From contig NZ_FOXJ01000001.1 of NCBI RefSeq assembly GCF_900115685.1, positions 124,001 through 188,000 on the forward strand: a stretch of 64,000 bases of DNA, in the 5' to 3' direction. Origin of the DNA: Variovorax sp. 770b2. Its GTDB lineage: Bacteria; Pseudomonadota; Gammaproteobacteria; Burkholderiales; Burkholderiaceae_C. Of this stretch, positions 8,389-17,307 are shown piece by piece (position 1 is the stretch's first letter; every line of letters begins with the position of its first letter). Position numbers and translations under genes: made by a program. A model generated the notes under the pieces. It was not told the DNA's origin. It made no database searches and saw only the letters and a list, made by a program, of their open reading frames with translations.

Positions 8389-10881
8389 GTGAGAACCACA
8401 TCCAGATCGCGCAGACATGCGTGGGGCCGCAGCGCGGCCATCGTTGCCTTCGCGGGCGTCTTCATGGCCGGCGCACCGGCATGGGCCCGGCGCGGGCCTC
8501 CGGCTGAACCGGCATCGGCAGCCTCGACGGCAGCTCCGATCGACATCCGCCGCACCGCCGACGGCATTCCCCACGTGCGCGCCTACAGCTGGCGCGCCCT
8601 GGGCATCGGCTACGGCTACGCACAGGCAGAGGACGCGCTGTGCACGCTGGCCGACCAGTTCGTCACGTTCAGGGGAGAGCGTTCGCTGCGCTTCGGCCCC
8701 GACGAAAAACCGCCGACGCGCTCGACCTTCGGCCAGCCGAAGAACATCGACCTCGATTTCTTCTTCAAGGCCTTCGCCGATGCCGATGCCGTCGAGGCGT
8801 TCCGTCGCGAACAGCCCGCCGAACTGAACGAACTCATCGCCGGCTACGCGGAGGGCTACAGCCGCTACGTGCGAACGCTCGCGCCGCAAGCGCAGCGTGG
8901 CGGCAAGGCGCGCGCGCAGCACGCCTGCGCCGGGGCGCCCTGGGTCGGCGCCATCGAGCCCGACGACATCTATCGCCGCATGATCGCCGCCGGCCTCGCG
9001 GGCGGCTACGCGCGCTTCGTCTCCGAGATCGTCAACGCGCAGCCTGCTGCCACCACGGCGGCGGCATCGCCCGCGCCGGCCGGCCAGCGCTCGCTGCAAT
9101 CGCGCCTGGACATTCCCGTGGGCGACGTGCGCGGCATCGGCAGCAACGTGCTGGCCTTCGGCCAGGCGGCGGCCGGCGAGCGCGGCGGCAGCGTGCTGTT
9201 CGGCAATCCGCACTGGTACTGGGGCGGGCCGGACCGCTTCTACCAGGTGCACCTCACGCTGCCGGGCAAGCTGGACGTGGCGGGCGTTTCGTTCCTGGGA
9301 ATTCCACTCGTCATGATCGGCTTCAACAACGACGTGGCGTGGAGCCACACGGTGTCGTCCGCGCGGCGCTTCGGGCTGTTCCAGCTCGCGCTGGATGCGA
9401 AGGACCCCACGCGCTACATCGTCGATGGCGTGTCCGAGCCGATGCGCAGAGTGCCGCTGGCGGTGCAGGTGCGCCGCGCCGACGGCACCACCGACACCGT
9501 GCGCCGCACGCTCTACCGCACGCGCTTCGGCCCGGTGGTCGACCTGGGCGCGCAGAACGAGGCGCTGGGCTGGAGCGCCGGCACCGCGCTCGCGATGCGC
9601 GACGTCAACGCCGGCAACCACCGCATCTTTCGCAACTTCTTTCGGTGGGACCAGGCCAGGTCGCTCGACGATTTCATCGAGATCCAGCGGCAGGAAGCGG
9701 CGGTGCCCTGGGTCACCACCACCGCCATCGGCCGCGGCGACGGCCGCGCGTGGTTCTCGGAGGTGGGCGCGGTGCCCAACGTGCCCGACGACCTGCGCGA
9801 GGCCTGCGCCACGCCGATCTCCAAGGCCTTCGCCGCCATCGACCCCGGCACGCCGTTTCTCGATGGCAGCCGCTCGGCCTGCGAATGGAAGGCCGACGCG
9901 ACCGCCGTGCAGCGCGGCGCGATGCCGGCGGCGCAGATGCCCGGCCTGCTGCGCGAGGACTACGTCGCGAACATGAACGGCAGCTACTGGCTCGCGAACC
10001 CGGCGCAACCGCTGACCGGCTTCGCATCGATCCTGGGCGGCGAGGGCCAGCCGCTCACGCTGCGCGGCCGCGAAGGGCACCGCATCGCGGCGGAGCTGGC
10101 CGGCGCGGGCGCCAGTTCGGCCGACGCTCTCGCGCAGCGCGTGATGCGAACGACGCTCGAGGCGCGCGCGTATTCGGCGGACCAGTACAAGAAGCCGCTG
10201 CTCGATCGCGCTTGCGTGCCGGGCCGCGTCGAGTTCAAGCCCGATGCCCAGGCCAGGGCGCGAACGGTGGACGTGCGCCGCGCCTGCCAGGTGCTTCGCA
10301 ACTGGCCGAACCGGGCCGATGCCGGGGATCGCGGCGCGCTGCTGTGGGACGCCTTCTGGACGCGCCTGCAGCAGATCCCGGAAGCCGAGCTGTATGCCAA
10401 GGCGTTCTCGGCCGATGCGCCCCTGCGCACGCCGGCCCAAGTGAACGCCGCGGACCCGCGCGTCGCGCAGGCCCTCGCGGGCGCGGCCGACGACATGCGC
10501 CGCCGGGGCTGGGCGCTCGATGCGCCGCTGGGCAGCAAGCGCTTCGCGCGCAGCGCAGGCCGCGAGGTCGCGCTCTTCGGCGGCTGCGACACCGAGGGCT
10601 ACTTCGCCGTGTCGTGCAGCGCCGAGGGCGACTACGGGGGCGACTACACCATGGGCCCGACGTCGCACGGCAACAGCTACCTGCAGGTCGTCTGGTTCGA
10701 CCGGCGCGGCGTGCACGCGCGCACGCTGCTGGCGCACGGCGAGACGGACACCGCCGTGGCGGGCGGCCGGGGCGCCGCACCGGTGGCGCGCTATGCGAGG
10801 AAGGCGTGGCTGCGCTTTCCGTTCCGCGAGGAAGACATCGCGCGCGATCCGTCGCTGGTGCGGCAGACGCTGCGGCCCTGA
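8389..10881 (+). CDS. Periplasmic N-terminal-nucleophile acylase, penicillin amidase family (PvdQ-like)
   Basis: 830 aa from a GTG with AGGA 6 nt upstream. An N-terminal signal with twin Arg residues (RSRR) and a hydrophobic core ends near AWA. The alpha-chain region carries the GYGYAQAEDAL motif, and GIGSN marks the autocatalytic cleavage site, with Ser252 as the predicted nucleophile of the beta chain. Downstream GNPHWYW and the FNNDVAWSHT segment are family hallmarks. PvdQ removes the fatty acyl tail from a siderophore precursor in the periplasm; other members cleave acyl-homoserine lactones. Placement after the exporter and pump genes favours siderophore maturation. AHL acylase activity cannot be excluded, as PvdQ itself does both. 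Confidence 0.88.
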   Translation: MRTTSRSRRHAWGRSAAIVAFAGVFMAGAPAWARRGPPAEPASAASTAAPIDIRRTADGIPHVRAYSWRALGIGYGYAQAEDALCTLADQFVTFRGERSLRFGPDEKPPTRSTFGQPKNIDLDFFFKAFADADAVEAFRREQPAELNELIAGYAEGYSRYVRTLAPQAQRGGKARAQHACAGAPWVGAIEPDDIYRRMIAAGLAGGYARFVSEIVNAQPAATTAAASPAPAGQRSLQSRLDIPVGDVRGIGSNVLAFGQAAAGERGGSVLFGNPHWYWGGPDRFYQVHLTLPGKLDVAGVSFLGIPLVMIGFNNDVAWSHTVSSARRFGLFQLALDAKDPTRYIVDGVSEPMRRVPLAVQVRRADGTTDTVRRTLYRTRFGPVVDLGAQNEALGWSAGTALAMRDVNAGNHRIFRNFFRWDQARSLDDFIEIQRQEAAVPWVTTTAIGRGDGRAWFSEVGAVPNVPDDLREACATPISKAFAAIDPGTPFLDGSRSACEWKADATAVQRGAMPAAQMPGLLREDYVANMNGSYWLANPAQPLTGFASILGGEGQPLTLRGREGHRIAAELAGAGASSADALAQRVMRTTLEARAYSADQYKKPLLDRACVPGRVEFKPDAQARARTVDVRRACQVLRNWPNRADAGDRGALLWDAFWTRLQQIPEAELYAKAFSADAPLRTPAQVNAADPRVAQALAGAADDMRRRGWALDAPLGSKRFARSAGREVALFGGCDTEGYFAVSCSAEGDYGGDYTMGPTSHGNSYLQVVWFDRRGVHARTLLAHGETDTAVAGGRGAAPVARYARKAWLRFPFREEDIARDPSLVRQTLRP

Positions 10882-10894
10882 GGGCCGGCCGCGG

Positions 10895-11599
10895 TCAGCC
10901 GCGCTTGGGAATGTTCAAGCCCGACACGACCGCCGGCCGCGCCACGAAGGCTTCGAGCACGCGCGCGACGTTCTTGAAATCGCCAAAGCCCACCAGCTCG
11001 CCCGCTTCGTAGAAGCCGATGAGGTTGCGGATCCACGGGAACGAGGCGATATCGGCAATGGTGTAGTCGTCGCCCATGATCCACGCGCGGCCGGCCAGGT
11101 GCTTGTCGAGCACGCCGAGCAGGCGCTTCGATTCGGCCACGTAGCGGTCGCGCGGGCGCTTGTCTTCGTACGCCTTGCCGGCGAACTTGTTGAAGAAGCC
11201 CAGTTGGCCGAACATCGGTCCGATGCCGCCCATCTGGAACATCACCCACTGGATGGTTTCGTAGCGGCCGGCGGCGTCCTTCGGCATGAACCTGCCGGTC
11301 TTCTCGGCCAGGTAGATGAGGATCGCGCCCGATTCGAACAGCGCGAGCGGCTTGCCGCCGGGACCGTCGGGATCCAGGATCGCCGGGATCTTGTTGTTCG
11401 GGTTGAGCGTGAGGAACTCCGGCGACATCTGGTCCTGTGTCTCGAAGCTCACCAGGTGCGGCTCGTAGGCGAGGCCGGTTTCCTCCAGCATGATCGACAC
11501 CTTCACGCCGTTGGGCGTGGGCAGCGAGTACAGCTGCAGGCGTTCAGGGTGCTGGGCGGGCCATTTGCCGGTGATGGGAAAGCTGGAGAGATCGGTCAT
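10895..11599 (-). CDS. Nu-class glutathione S-transferase (YfcG-like)
   Basis: 234 aa. The thioredoxin-fold N-terminal half contains the TPNGVKVSIMLEE motif near residue 28 and the NPNNKIPAI cis-Pro segment characteristic of YfcG/YghU proteins, followed by FESGAILIYLAE and an all-helical C-terminal half. Nu-class enzymes bind two glutathione molecules and act mainly as disulfide-bond reductases and peroxidases rather than classical conjugating GSTs; the protein is cytoplasmic. It is convergent with the acylase gene (13-nt gap) and separated from the upstream binding-protein gene by a hairpin, so it is probably its own transcription unit. No link to siderophore metabolism is evident. Confidence 0.88.
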   Translation of the reverse strand: MTDLSSFPITGKWPAQHPERLQLYSLPTPNGVKVSIMLEETGLAYEPHLVSFETQDQMSPEFLTLNPNNKIPAILDPDGPGGKPLALFESGAILIYLAEKTGRFMPKDAAGRYETIQWVMFQMGGIGPMFGQLGFFNKFAGKAYEDKRPRDRYVAESKRLLGVLDKHLAGRAWIMGDDYTIADIASFPWIRNLIGFYEAGELVGFGDFKNVARVLEAFVARPAVVSGLNIPKRG

Positions 11600-11615
11600 G
11601 GGTGTTCCTGAAAAA

Positions 11616-11642
11616 GCGCAAGCGGGGGATTCTGCCCCCGCT
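11616..11642 (-). terminator. Hairpin terminator candidate after the PhnD-like gene
   Basis: On the minus strand an 8-bp stem (AGCGGGGG paired with CCCCCGCT around a 6-nt loop) is followed within 5 nt by TTTTT. It lies between the stop of the PhnD-like gene and the start of the GST gene. Confidence 0.5.
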
Positions 11643-11681
11643 GCGTTTCAGGTGCCCAGTGTCACGTGCCCTCAGGTGCCC

Positions 11682-12515
11682 TCAGATGCCCAGCCAGCGC
11701 ATCGTGTCCGCCTCCGCATCGCCCGATGCGGGAACGAAAGCCGTGTAGTTCGCCGCGGAGAGCGCGCGCTTGCCGGCGTCGCTCTGGTTGAGCCCGATCA
11801 GCGTCTCGCGCACCGTGGCCGCGACGGCGGCATCGGTCTTGGTGGCCAGGAGCCACTGCTTGATGGGCACGGCGCGAGATTCCGCGCAGACCTTGCCGCC
11901 GCCCTCGGTCCAGGTCTTGACCACGCCCGCCGACGCGGTGGCGCCGTAGGCGGCAAAGCCGTTGGTCACGTAGAAGGGCACGGCATCCTGGAAGCGCGTG
12001 TTGGTCACCTTGACCGCGGACTCCGCCACGCCGTGCTCGCGCAGCATCGCGCGCGTGATCACCGAGGTGATCGAGTCCACGTCGGGCAGCACCAGGCTCT
12101 TGCCCGCCACGTCCTTCCAGTTGGAGATGGGTTGTTGCTTGCACAGGAACGAGACCTTGTAGTCGGTGAAGCCCGCGGTCCAGGCCACCGCCTTGTAGTT
12201 GCCCGACTTGATGCCCTCCAGCGCCACGTGCGCGGGATGGATGAAGACCAGGTCGACTTCCTTCTTCTTCATCGCTTCGCGCGCGCTGTTGTACGAGATC
12301 AGCACCTTCACGGTCACCGGCTGCTTGAGCGCCTTGCTCAGGGCCTCGGCGATGGGCTCGAAGCGCGGCGCGATCTGCGCCTCGGTGACCTGGTAGCTCA
12401 CGCCTTCGGTGACGCCGATCACCAGCGCATGGGCCGAGGCGCCGGCCATGAGAACAACGGCCGCCAGCCCGTGTGCGGCCACGCGAAGCGACGAGGGGAG
12501 GGTGCGGAGTTCCAT
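11682..12515 (-). CDS. Orphan PhnD-type phosphate/phosphonate ABC substrate-binding protein
   Basis: 277 aa. The start ATG at 12515 has GAAGGAAAG just upstream, giving an N-terminal signal peptide that ends near SAHA (about residue 29). An earlier in-frame start would put about 35 unconvincing residues ahead of the signal. The mature part has the two-lobed binding fold of PhnD relatives: an early GVTEGV segment, DLVFIHPAHVA, and a later NGFAAYGATASAG segment. Family members capture phosphonate, phosphite or other small anions for import, but many are orphans with other roles. No ATPase or permease gene adjoins it, so its transporter or sensor partner lies elsewhere. It is divergent from the MFS gene across 256 bp in which no clear operator was seen. 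Confidence 0.78.
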   Translation of the reverse strand: MELRTLPSSLRVAAHGLAAVVLMAGASAHALVIGVTEGVSYQVTEAQIAPRFEPIAEALSKALKQPVTVKVLISYNSAREAMKKKEVDLVFIHPAHVALEGIKSGNYKAVAWTAGFTDYKVSFLCKQQPISNWKDVAGKSLVLPDVDSITSVITRAMLREHGVAESAVKVTNTRFQDAVPFYVTNGFAAYGATASAGVVKTWTEGGGKVCAESRAVPIKQWLLATKTDAAVAATVRETLIGLNQSDAGKRALSAANYTAFVPASGDAEADTMRWLGI

Positions 12516-12771
12516 CGAGAGCTTTCCTTCAGATTGTGGCCAGATTGTTACAACATGTTCGCGCCGATCATAGACAGCCGAAAGCGTCGCGGCCTCAGGG
12601 GTTAGTACCAAGGACAACATTTTTTGATGCGCAGAGGCAACGCCCCGCAGCCATCTCGTTCGGAGATACGCAGGTCTTCAATCCATATGAATCTTGCGCG
12701 TTAACCCGCTGCGGCAAGGCCGCGTGGCGCCACGACCATCGTCCCCACAACGAAAGCGAGGCACCCCACCC

Positions 12772-14091
12772 ATGAGCACTCCCGCAATGACCAAGCCCTA
12801 CGAAGGCCGATTCGACAGCACCTCCGACGCGGTCTACCGCAAGGTCAGCTGGCGCCTGATCCCGCTGCTGTTCCTCTGCTACATCGTGGCCTACCTGGAC
12901 CGCGTGAACGTCGGCTTCGCCAAGCTGCAGATGCAGGGCGACCTGCAGTTCAGCGAGGCGGTCTATGGCCTGGGCGCGGGCATCTTCTTCGTCGGCTATT
13001 TCCTCTTCGAGGTGCCGAGCAACGTGGTGCTGCACCGCGTGGGCGCGCGCCGCTGGATCGCGCGGATCATGGTCACCTGGGGCGTGCTCTCGGCGGCGAC
13101 CATGTTCGTGAGCTCGCCGATGTCGTTCTACGTGATCCGCTTCCTGCTCGGCGCGGCCGAGGCGGGCTTCTTCCCCGGGATCATCCTGTACCTCACCTAC
13201 TGGTACCCGGCCGCGCGGCGCGGCAAGGCGACTTCGCTCTTTCTCGCGGCGATTCCGTTCGCGGGCATCCTGGGCGGACCGATCTCGGGCTGGATATTGC
13301 AGGGCATGGGCGGCGTGCATGGCTGGGCCGGATGGCAGTGGCTCTTCCTGCTGCAGGGCCTGCCGACCGTGGTGCTGGGCGTGGTCGTCTGGCGTTATCT
13401 GGACGACCGCGTGAAAGACGCGCAATGGCTCACGCCGGCCGAGCGCGAGCTCATCGCACGCGACATCGCGGCCGAGGATGCGGGCAAGCCCGACGCGAAG
13501 ATCCTCACCGTGCTGGCCAACCCGCGCGTCTGGCTGCTCGCGCTGGTGTACTTCTCGTTCGTCTCGGGCCTCTACGGCATCTCGTTCTGGCTGCCGAGCA
13601 TCATCAAGGCGATCGGCGTGAAGAGCGCGCTGGACATCGGCCTCGTCAGCGCGATTCCGTGGGCCTTCGGCGTCGTCGCGATGTACCTGGTGGCGCGCAG
13701 CGCGGACCGGCGCCTGGAGTACCGCTGGCACAGCGCCATCGCGGCCGTGGTCGGCGCCGCCGGGCTGGTGCTGAGCGTGGCCTTCCATGGCAACGCGGTG
13801 TATGCGATGGCCGGGCTCACGCTCGCCACCATGGGCATCATGGCCACGCTGCCGATCTTCTGGGGCATGCCGACGGCGTTCCTCGGCGGCGCGGCTGCGG
13901 CGGCGGGCATTGCCTTCATCAATTCGTTCGGCAACCTCTCGGGCTTCAGCGCGCCTTTCATGATCGGCCTCATCAAGGACGCGACACAGAGCACCGATGC
14001 GGGCCTGCACATGCTGGCCGCGCTGCTCGTCGTCGGCGCGGTGCTCGTGCTTTTCGTCAAGCCGCAAACCGCTTCGCCCGACAGGCGCTGA
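12772..14091 (+). CDS. MFS transporter, anion:cation symporter family
   Basis: 439 aa with about twelve hydrophobic segments. Early signatures YLDRVNVGFAKLQM after the first helix and the GAAEAGFFPGIILYLTYW block in helices 4-5 are typical of the ACS group (phthalate, hexuronate, tartrate permeases). The start at 12772 is chosen over an upstream in-frame ATG at 12694 because it directly precedes the conserved N-terminal STSDAVYRKVSWR region; the ribosome site is weak. It is the first gene of a cluster with a D-2-hydroxyacid dehydrogenase and a tannase-family esterase, so the substrate is probably an organic or aromatic carboxylate. The exact substrate cannot be read from the sequence. Confidence 0.85.
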   Translation: MSTPAMTKPYEGRFDSTSDAVYRKVSWRLIPLLFLCYIVAYLDRVNVGFAKLQMQGDLQFSEAVYGLGAGIFFVGYFLFEVPSNVVLHRVGARRWIARIMVTWGVLSAATMFVSSPMSFYVIRFLLGAAEAGFFPGIILYLTYWYPAARRGKATSLFLAAIPFAGILGGPISGWILQGMGGVHGWAGWQWLFLLQGLPTVVLGVVVWRYLDDRVKDAQWLTPAERELIARDIAAEDAGKPDAKILTVLANPRVWLLALVYFSFVSGLYGISFWLPSIIKAIGVKSALDIGLVSAIPWAFGVVAMYLVARSADRRLEYRWHSAIAAVVGAAGLVLSVAFHGNAVYAMAGLTLATMGIMATLPIFWGMPTAFLGGAAAAAGIAFINSFGNLSGFSAPFMIGLIKDATQSTDAGLHMLAALLVVGAVLVLFVKPQTASPDRR

Positions 14092-14152
14092 AGCGTTCCC
14101 GCACCGCGGCATTCGTCCGCGGTGCTTCTCCAGTTCAGGAAAGAGAGACCCC

Positions 14153-15604
14153 ATGGATGCGGTTGTGAGTCCCCCTGCGCGCGCGAAACGCCGCGCGCCA
14201 TCGAGCGAGTTGCTCGCATTGCTGCAGCGCCGCTTCGCAGAGCGCTGTTCGACCAGCCAGGCCGTGCTGCTGCAGCACGGCACCGACGAGTCGGCCTATC
14301 TTCCGCAACCGCCCGATGCGGTGGTGTTCGTGCAGAACTCCGAGGAGGTGGCCTTCATCGTGCGGGCCTGTGCGCGGGAGCGCGTGCCGGTCATCGGCTT
14401 CGGCGTGGGCTCGTCGGTCGAGGGGCACCTGCTCGCGGTGCAAGGCGGGGTCTGCGTCGACTTCTCGCAGATGAACAAGGTGCTGGCCATTCGCCCCGGC
14501 GACCTCACGGCCACGGTGGAGGCGGGCGTGACGCGTGGACAGCTGAATGCAGCGCTGCAGGAGACCGGCTTTTTCTTCTCGGTCGATCCGGGCGCGGACG
14601 CCTCCATCGGCGGCATGGTCGCCACCGCGGCATCCGGCACGAACACCGTGCGCTACGGCACGATGCGCGACAACCTCGTGAGCCTCACCGTGGTCACCGC
14701 GAACGGCGACGTGGTGCGCACCGCGTCGCAGGCGCGCAAGAGCTCGGCGGGCTACAACCTCACGCAGCTGTACTGCGGCTCCGAGGGCACGCTGGGGCTC
14801 ATCACCGAAGCAACCGTGCGGCTGCATCCGCATCCCGAGGCCTATGCGGCGGCGGTGGTGCATTTCCCGACGGTGGCCGCGGCGGTCGACTGCGTGATCG
14901 AGTCGATCCAGATGGGCATTCCGCTCTCGCGCGCCGAGATGCTGGACGCGCTCACCATCCGCGCGGTCAATGCGCACAGCCGCACCGCGCTCGCCGAGAA
15001 CCCCACGCTGTTCCTCGAATTCGGGGCGAGCAAGACGCAGATCGACGAGCAGTCGGACATCGTTCGCGAGATCGCCGCCAGCCACGGAGGTGGCGCGTTC
15101 CAGTGGGCCCATCTGCAGGAAGAGCGCTCGCGCCTCTGGACGCCGCGCCATCACGCCTACTTCGCCTGCCTGCAGCTGAAAGCGGGCAGCCGCAGCCTCA
15201 CCACCGATGCCTGCGTGCCGCTCTCGGCGCTCGCGCAGTGCGTGGAAGAAACGCAGGCGGACATCGCCGAGCACGGCCTGCTCGCGCCCGTGTTCGGCCA
15301 CGTGGGCGACGGCAATTTCCATTGCCTCGTGCTGGTCGATCCGCAGAACGCGCAAGAGAACGAAGCGGCCGAAGCCTTCAGCCACCGGCTCGTGCAACGC
15401 GCGCTGCGCCACGGCGGCACATCGACCGGGGAGCACGGCGTGGGCCTTCACAAGATGCAATACCTCGTCGAGGAACACGGCGTGCACACCGTCGGGCTGA
15501 TGCGCGCGATCAAAGAGGCGCTGGACCCGCACGACATCTTCAATCCCGGAAAGATCATCGGCCCGGCCGAGGCTGTCCACACCCACCAGGAGACACAAGA
15601 ATGA
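14153..15604 (+). CDS. FAD-linked D-2-hydroxyacid (D-lactate type) dehydrogenase
   Basis: 483 aa. It has the vanillyl-alcohol-oxidase FAD fold: GFGVGSSVEGH around residue 85, the GADASIGGM and GTNTVRYGTMRDN flavin-binding segments, and the GSEGTLGLITEAT motif. The C-terminal cap shows GHVGDGNFH (H383 and H390) and TGEHGVG, which bind metal and substrate in the D-lactate dehydrogenase/glycolate oxidase family. These enzymes oxidise (R)-2-hydroxyacids to 2-oxoacids and pass electrons to cytochrome c or quinone. The next gene starts inside its stop codon (ATGA), indicating co-translation with the esterase. The substrate could be D-lactate or an aryl-lactate released by that esterase; the latter is inference. 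Confidence 0.87.
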   Translation: MDAVVSPPARAKRRAPSSELLALLQRRFAERCSTSQAVLLQHGTDESAYLPQPPDAVVFVQNSEEVAFIVRACARERVPVIGFGVGSSVEGHLLAVQGGVCVDFSQMNKVLAIRPGDLTATVEAGVTRGQLNAALQETGFFFSVDPGADASIGGMVATAASGTNTVRYGTMRDNLVSLTVVTANGDVVRTASQARKSSAGYNLTQLYCGSEGTLGLITEATVRLHPHPEAYAAAVVHFPTVAAAVDCVIESIQMGIPLSRAEMLDALTIRAVNAHSRTALAENPTLFLEFGASKTQIDEQSDIVREIAASHGGGAFQWAHLQEERSRLWTPRHHAYFACLQLKAGSRSLTTDACVPLSALAQCVEETQADIAEHGLLAPVFGHVGDGNFHCLVLVDPQNAQENEAAEAFSHRLVQRALRHGGTSTGEHGVGLHKMQYLVEEHGVHTVGLMRAIKEALDPHDIFNPGKIIGPAEAVHTHQETQE

Positions 15605-17229
15605 ACAACACCAGGCACACGCTGGTCTCGATCGCGGTTGTCATGTTTGCGGCCGGTTGCGGCGGAGGCGGGGCCAACGGGGGCTTCTCGCCGCTGCTGC
15701 CTCCGGCCGCTCCTGCAGCGCCTCCGCCCGCGGCACCGCCGCCGCCGGCCATGTCGCTCGGCGAGAAGTGCCCCACGCTCAAGGGGCAGACGCTGGCGGG
15801 AGGCACCGTCGCCATCGACGATGCGAAGCTCGTCGCCGCATCGGCACCGCAGCCCGAGTACTGCGTGGTGAGCGCGAGCTTCAAGAGCTCAACGTTGCGC
15901 TTCGAGGCGCGCCTGCCGACCTCCGGATGGAACGGCAAGCTCGCCTTCATCGGCGGCGGCGGATTCGACGGCCAGATGCCCACGGCCACCGCCGCGCAGT
16001 TCAGCGAGTCGATCTTCACCGAGCGCTACGCGACCGTCGGCACCAACGGCGGCTACGACTATCCCGGCGCGACCGATCTCAACTACTTCAAGGGCGAATT
16101 CGCGCTCGACGATGCCAAGTTGCTCGACTTCACCCAGCAGTCCGAGCACCGCGCGCTGCCGCCGGGCAAGGAGGTGATCGCGCAGTTCTTCGGCACCGCG
16201 CCCGCGCGCAGCTACTTCGAAGGCTGCTCGATGGGCGGGCACGACGCGATGATGCAGGCGCAGCGTTTTCCCGAAGACTTCGACGGCATCGTGGCGCGCG
16301 CGCCGGCCGGCAACGTCATGGGCCTCTTCATGCAGTTCAACCGCATCGCCAAGCAGGTGCGCGTGCCGGCCAACACGCTGAATCCGGCCAAGCAGACGCT
16401 GCTGGCCAACGCGGTGCTCGCGCAATGCGACGGGCTCGATGGCGTGGCGGACGGCATCATCTCCAGGCCGGCAGCGTGCACCTTCGACGCGACGGCGCTG
16501 CGCTGCGCGGGCGGCGCGGACACCGGCGACAGTTGCCTGTCGGATGCGCAGATCGCCACCGTGAACACCATCACCTCACCGATCGCGACGTCGGACGGTG
16601 CGTGGTCGCACACGGGCTACAACTTCGGCGCGGAGAACTCGCCCAAGGGCTGGGGCGAGTACATCTGGCCGCAGGCGGCGTTCGGCGGCGCGTCCGTGCA
16701 GGGGCTCTTCTCCGATGGCTTCGTGCGCTCGTTCATCACGCGCGATGCGGCCTTCGACACCAGCACCTGGAATGCGGACCAGTGGCTCGCCCGGATGGGC
16801 GTGATCGGCGGACTGTTCAGTGCGGCCGACCCGGACCTGGGGCGCCTGCATGCACGCGGCGCGAAGCTGATCATGTGGAACGGCACCAACGACACCTCGG
16901 TGAGCGCGCGCGACAACGCGCACTACTACGAAGAGGTCGTGAGCACCCTCGGCGCGCAGAAGGCGGACGAGACGGTCGAGCTGTTCCTTGCGCCCGGCGT
17001 GGGCCATTGCTTCGGCGGCGCGGGGCCCGACAAGGTCGACCTGCTGAAGGCGATGTCCACCTGGGTGGAGCAGGGCGTTCCCGCCTCGGCGCAGAAGCTG
17101 GTGCACCGCAAGGTCGATGTGGCGGGTGTCACCACCATGGCGCGCCCGATGTGCAAGTACCCCGCGTATCCGCGCTACAAGGGCGCGGGCGATGTGAACG
17201 ATGCGGCGAGCTTCGATTGCGTGAACTGA
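15601..17229 (+). CDS. Tannase/feruloyl esterase family lipoprotein
   Basis: 542 aa. It starts with a lipoprotein signal ending FAAGC (Cys20), followed by a Gly run and a Pro/Ala-rich spacer to about residue 52. The catalytic part has GCSMGG with nucleophile Ser210, a candidate acid Asp431 in the NGTNDTSV segment and His469 in GVGHCFGG, matching the tannase fold; several Cys residues could form the disulfide that joins Ser- and His-bearing loops. Members hydrolyse esters of gallic, ferulic or related phenolic acids. Anchoring as a lipoprotein implies action in the periplasm or at the cell surface. It overlaps the dehydrogenase gene by 4 nt and precedes a LysR regulator. Confidence 0.87.
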   Translation: MNNTRHTLVSIAVVMFAAGCGGGGANGGFSPLLPPAAPAAPPPAAPPPPAMSLGEKCPTLKGQTLAGGTVAIDDAKLVAASAPQPEYCVVSASFKSSTLRFEARLPTSGWNGKLAFIGGGGFDGQMPTATAAQFSESIFTERYATVGTNGGYDYPGATDLNYFKGEFALDDAKLLDFTQQSEHRALPPGKEVIAQFFGTAPARSYFEGCSMGGHDAMMQAQRFPEDFDGIVARAPAGNVMGLFMQFNRIAKQVRVPANTLNPAKQTLLANAVLAQCDGLDGVADGIISRPAACTFDATALRCAGGADTGDSCLSDAQIATVNTITSPIATSDGAWSHTGYNFGAENSPKGWGEYIWPQAAFGGASVQGLFSDGFVRSFITRDAAFDTSTWNADQWLARMGVIGGLFSAADPDLGRLHARGAKLIMWNGTNDTSVSARDNAHYYEEVVSTLGAQKADETVELFLAPGVGHCFGGAGPDKVDLLKAMSTWVEQGVPASAQKLVHRKVDVAGVTTMARPMCKYPAYPRYKGAGDVNDAASFDCVN

Positions 17230-17307
17230 AGGGTCGCGCGGAAAAACCGTCACCCTAGAATGACCGGCCGCCCCTGCACCCCGCAGCCGGCGGCCGGAGA
17301 CACGCCG

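Noticed and set aside
8368..10737. 789-codon frame antisense to the PvdQ-like acylase
   Set aside because: Same shadow effect; no domain, and the acylase motifs on the plus strand are intact.
12516..12771. Operator in the divergent PhnD-like/MFS gap
   Set aside because: No palindrome or paired promoter boxes stood out on reading both strands.
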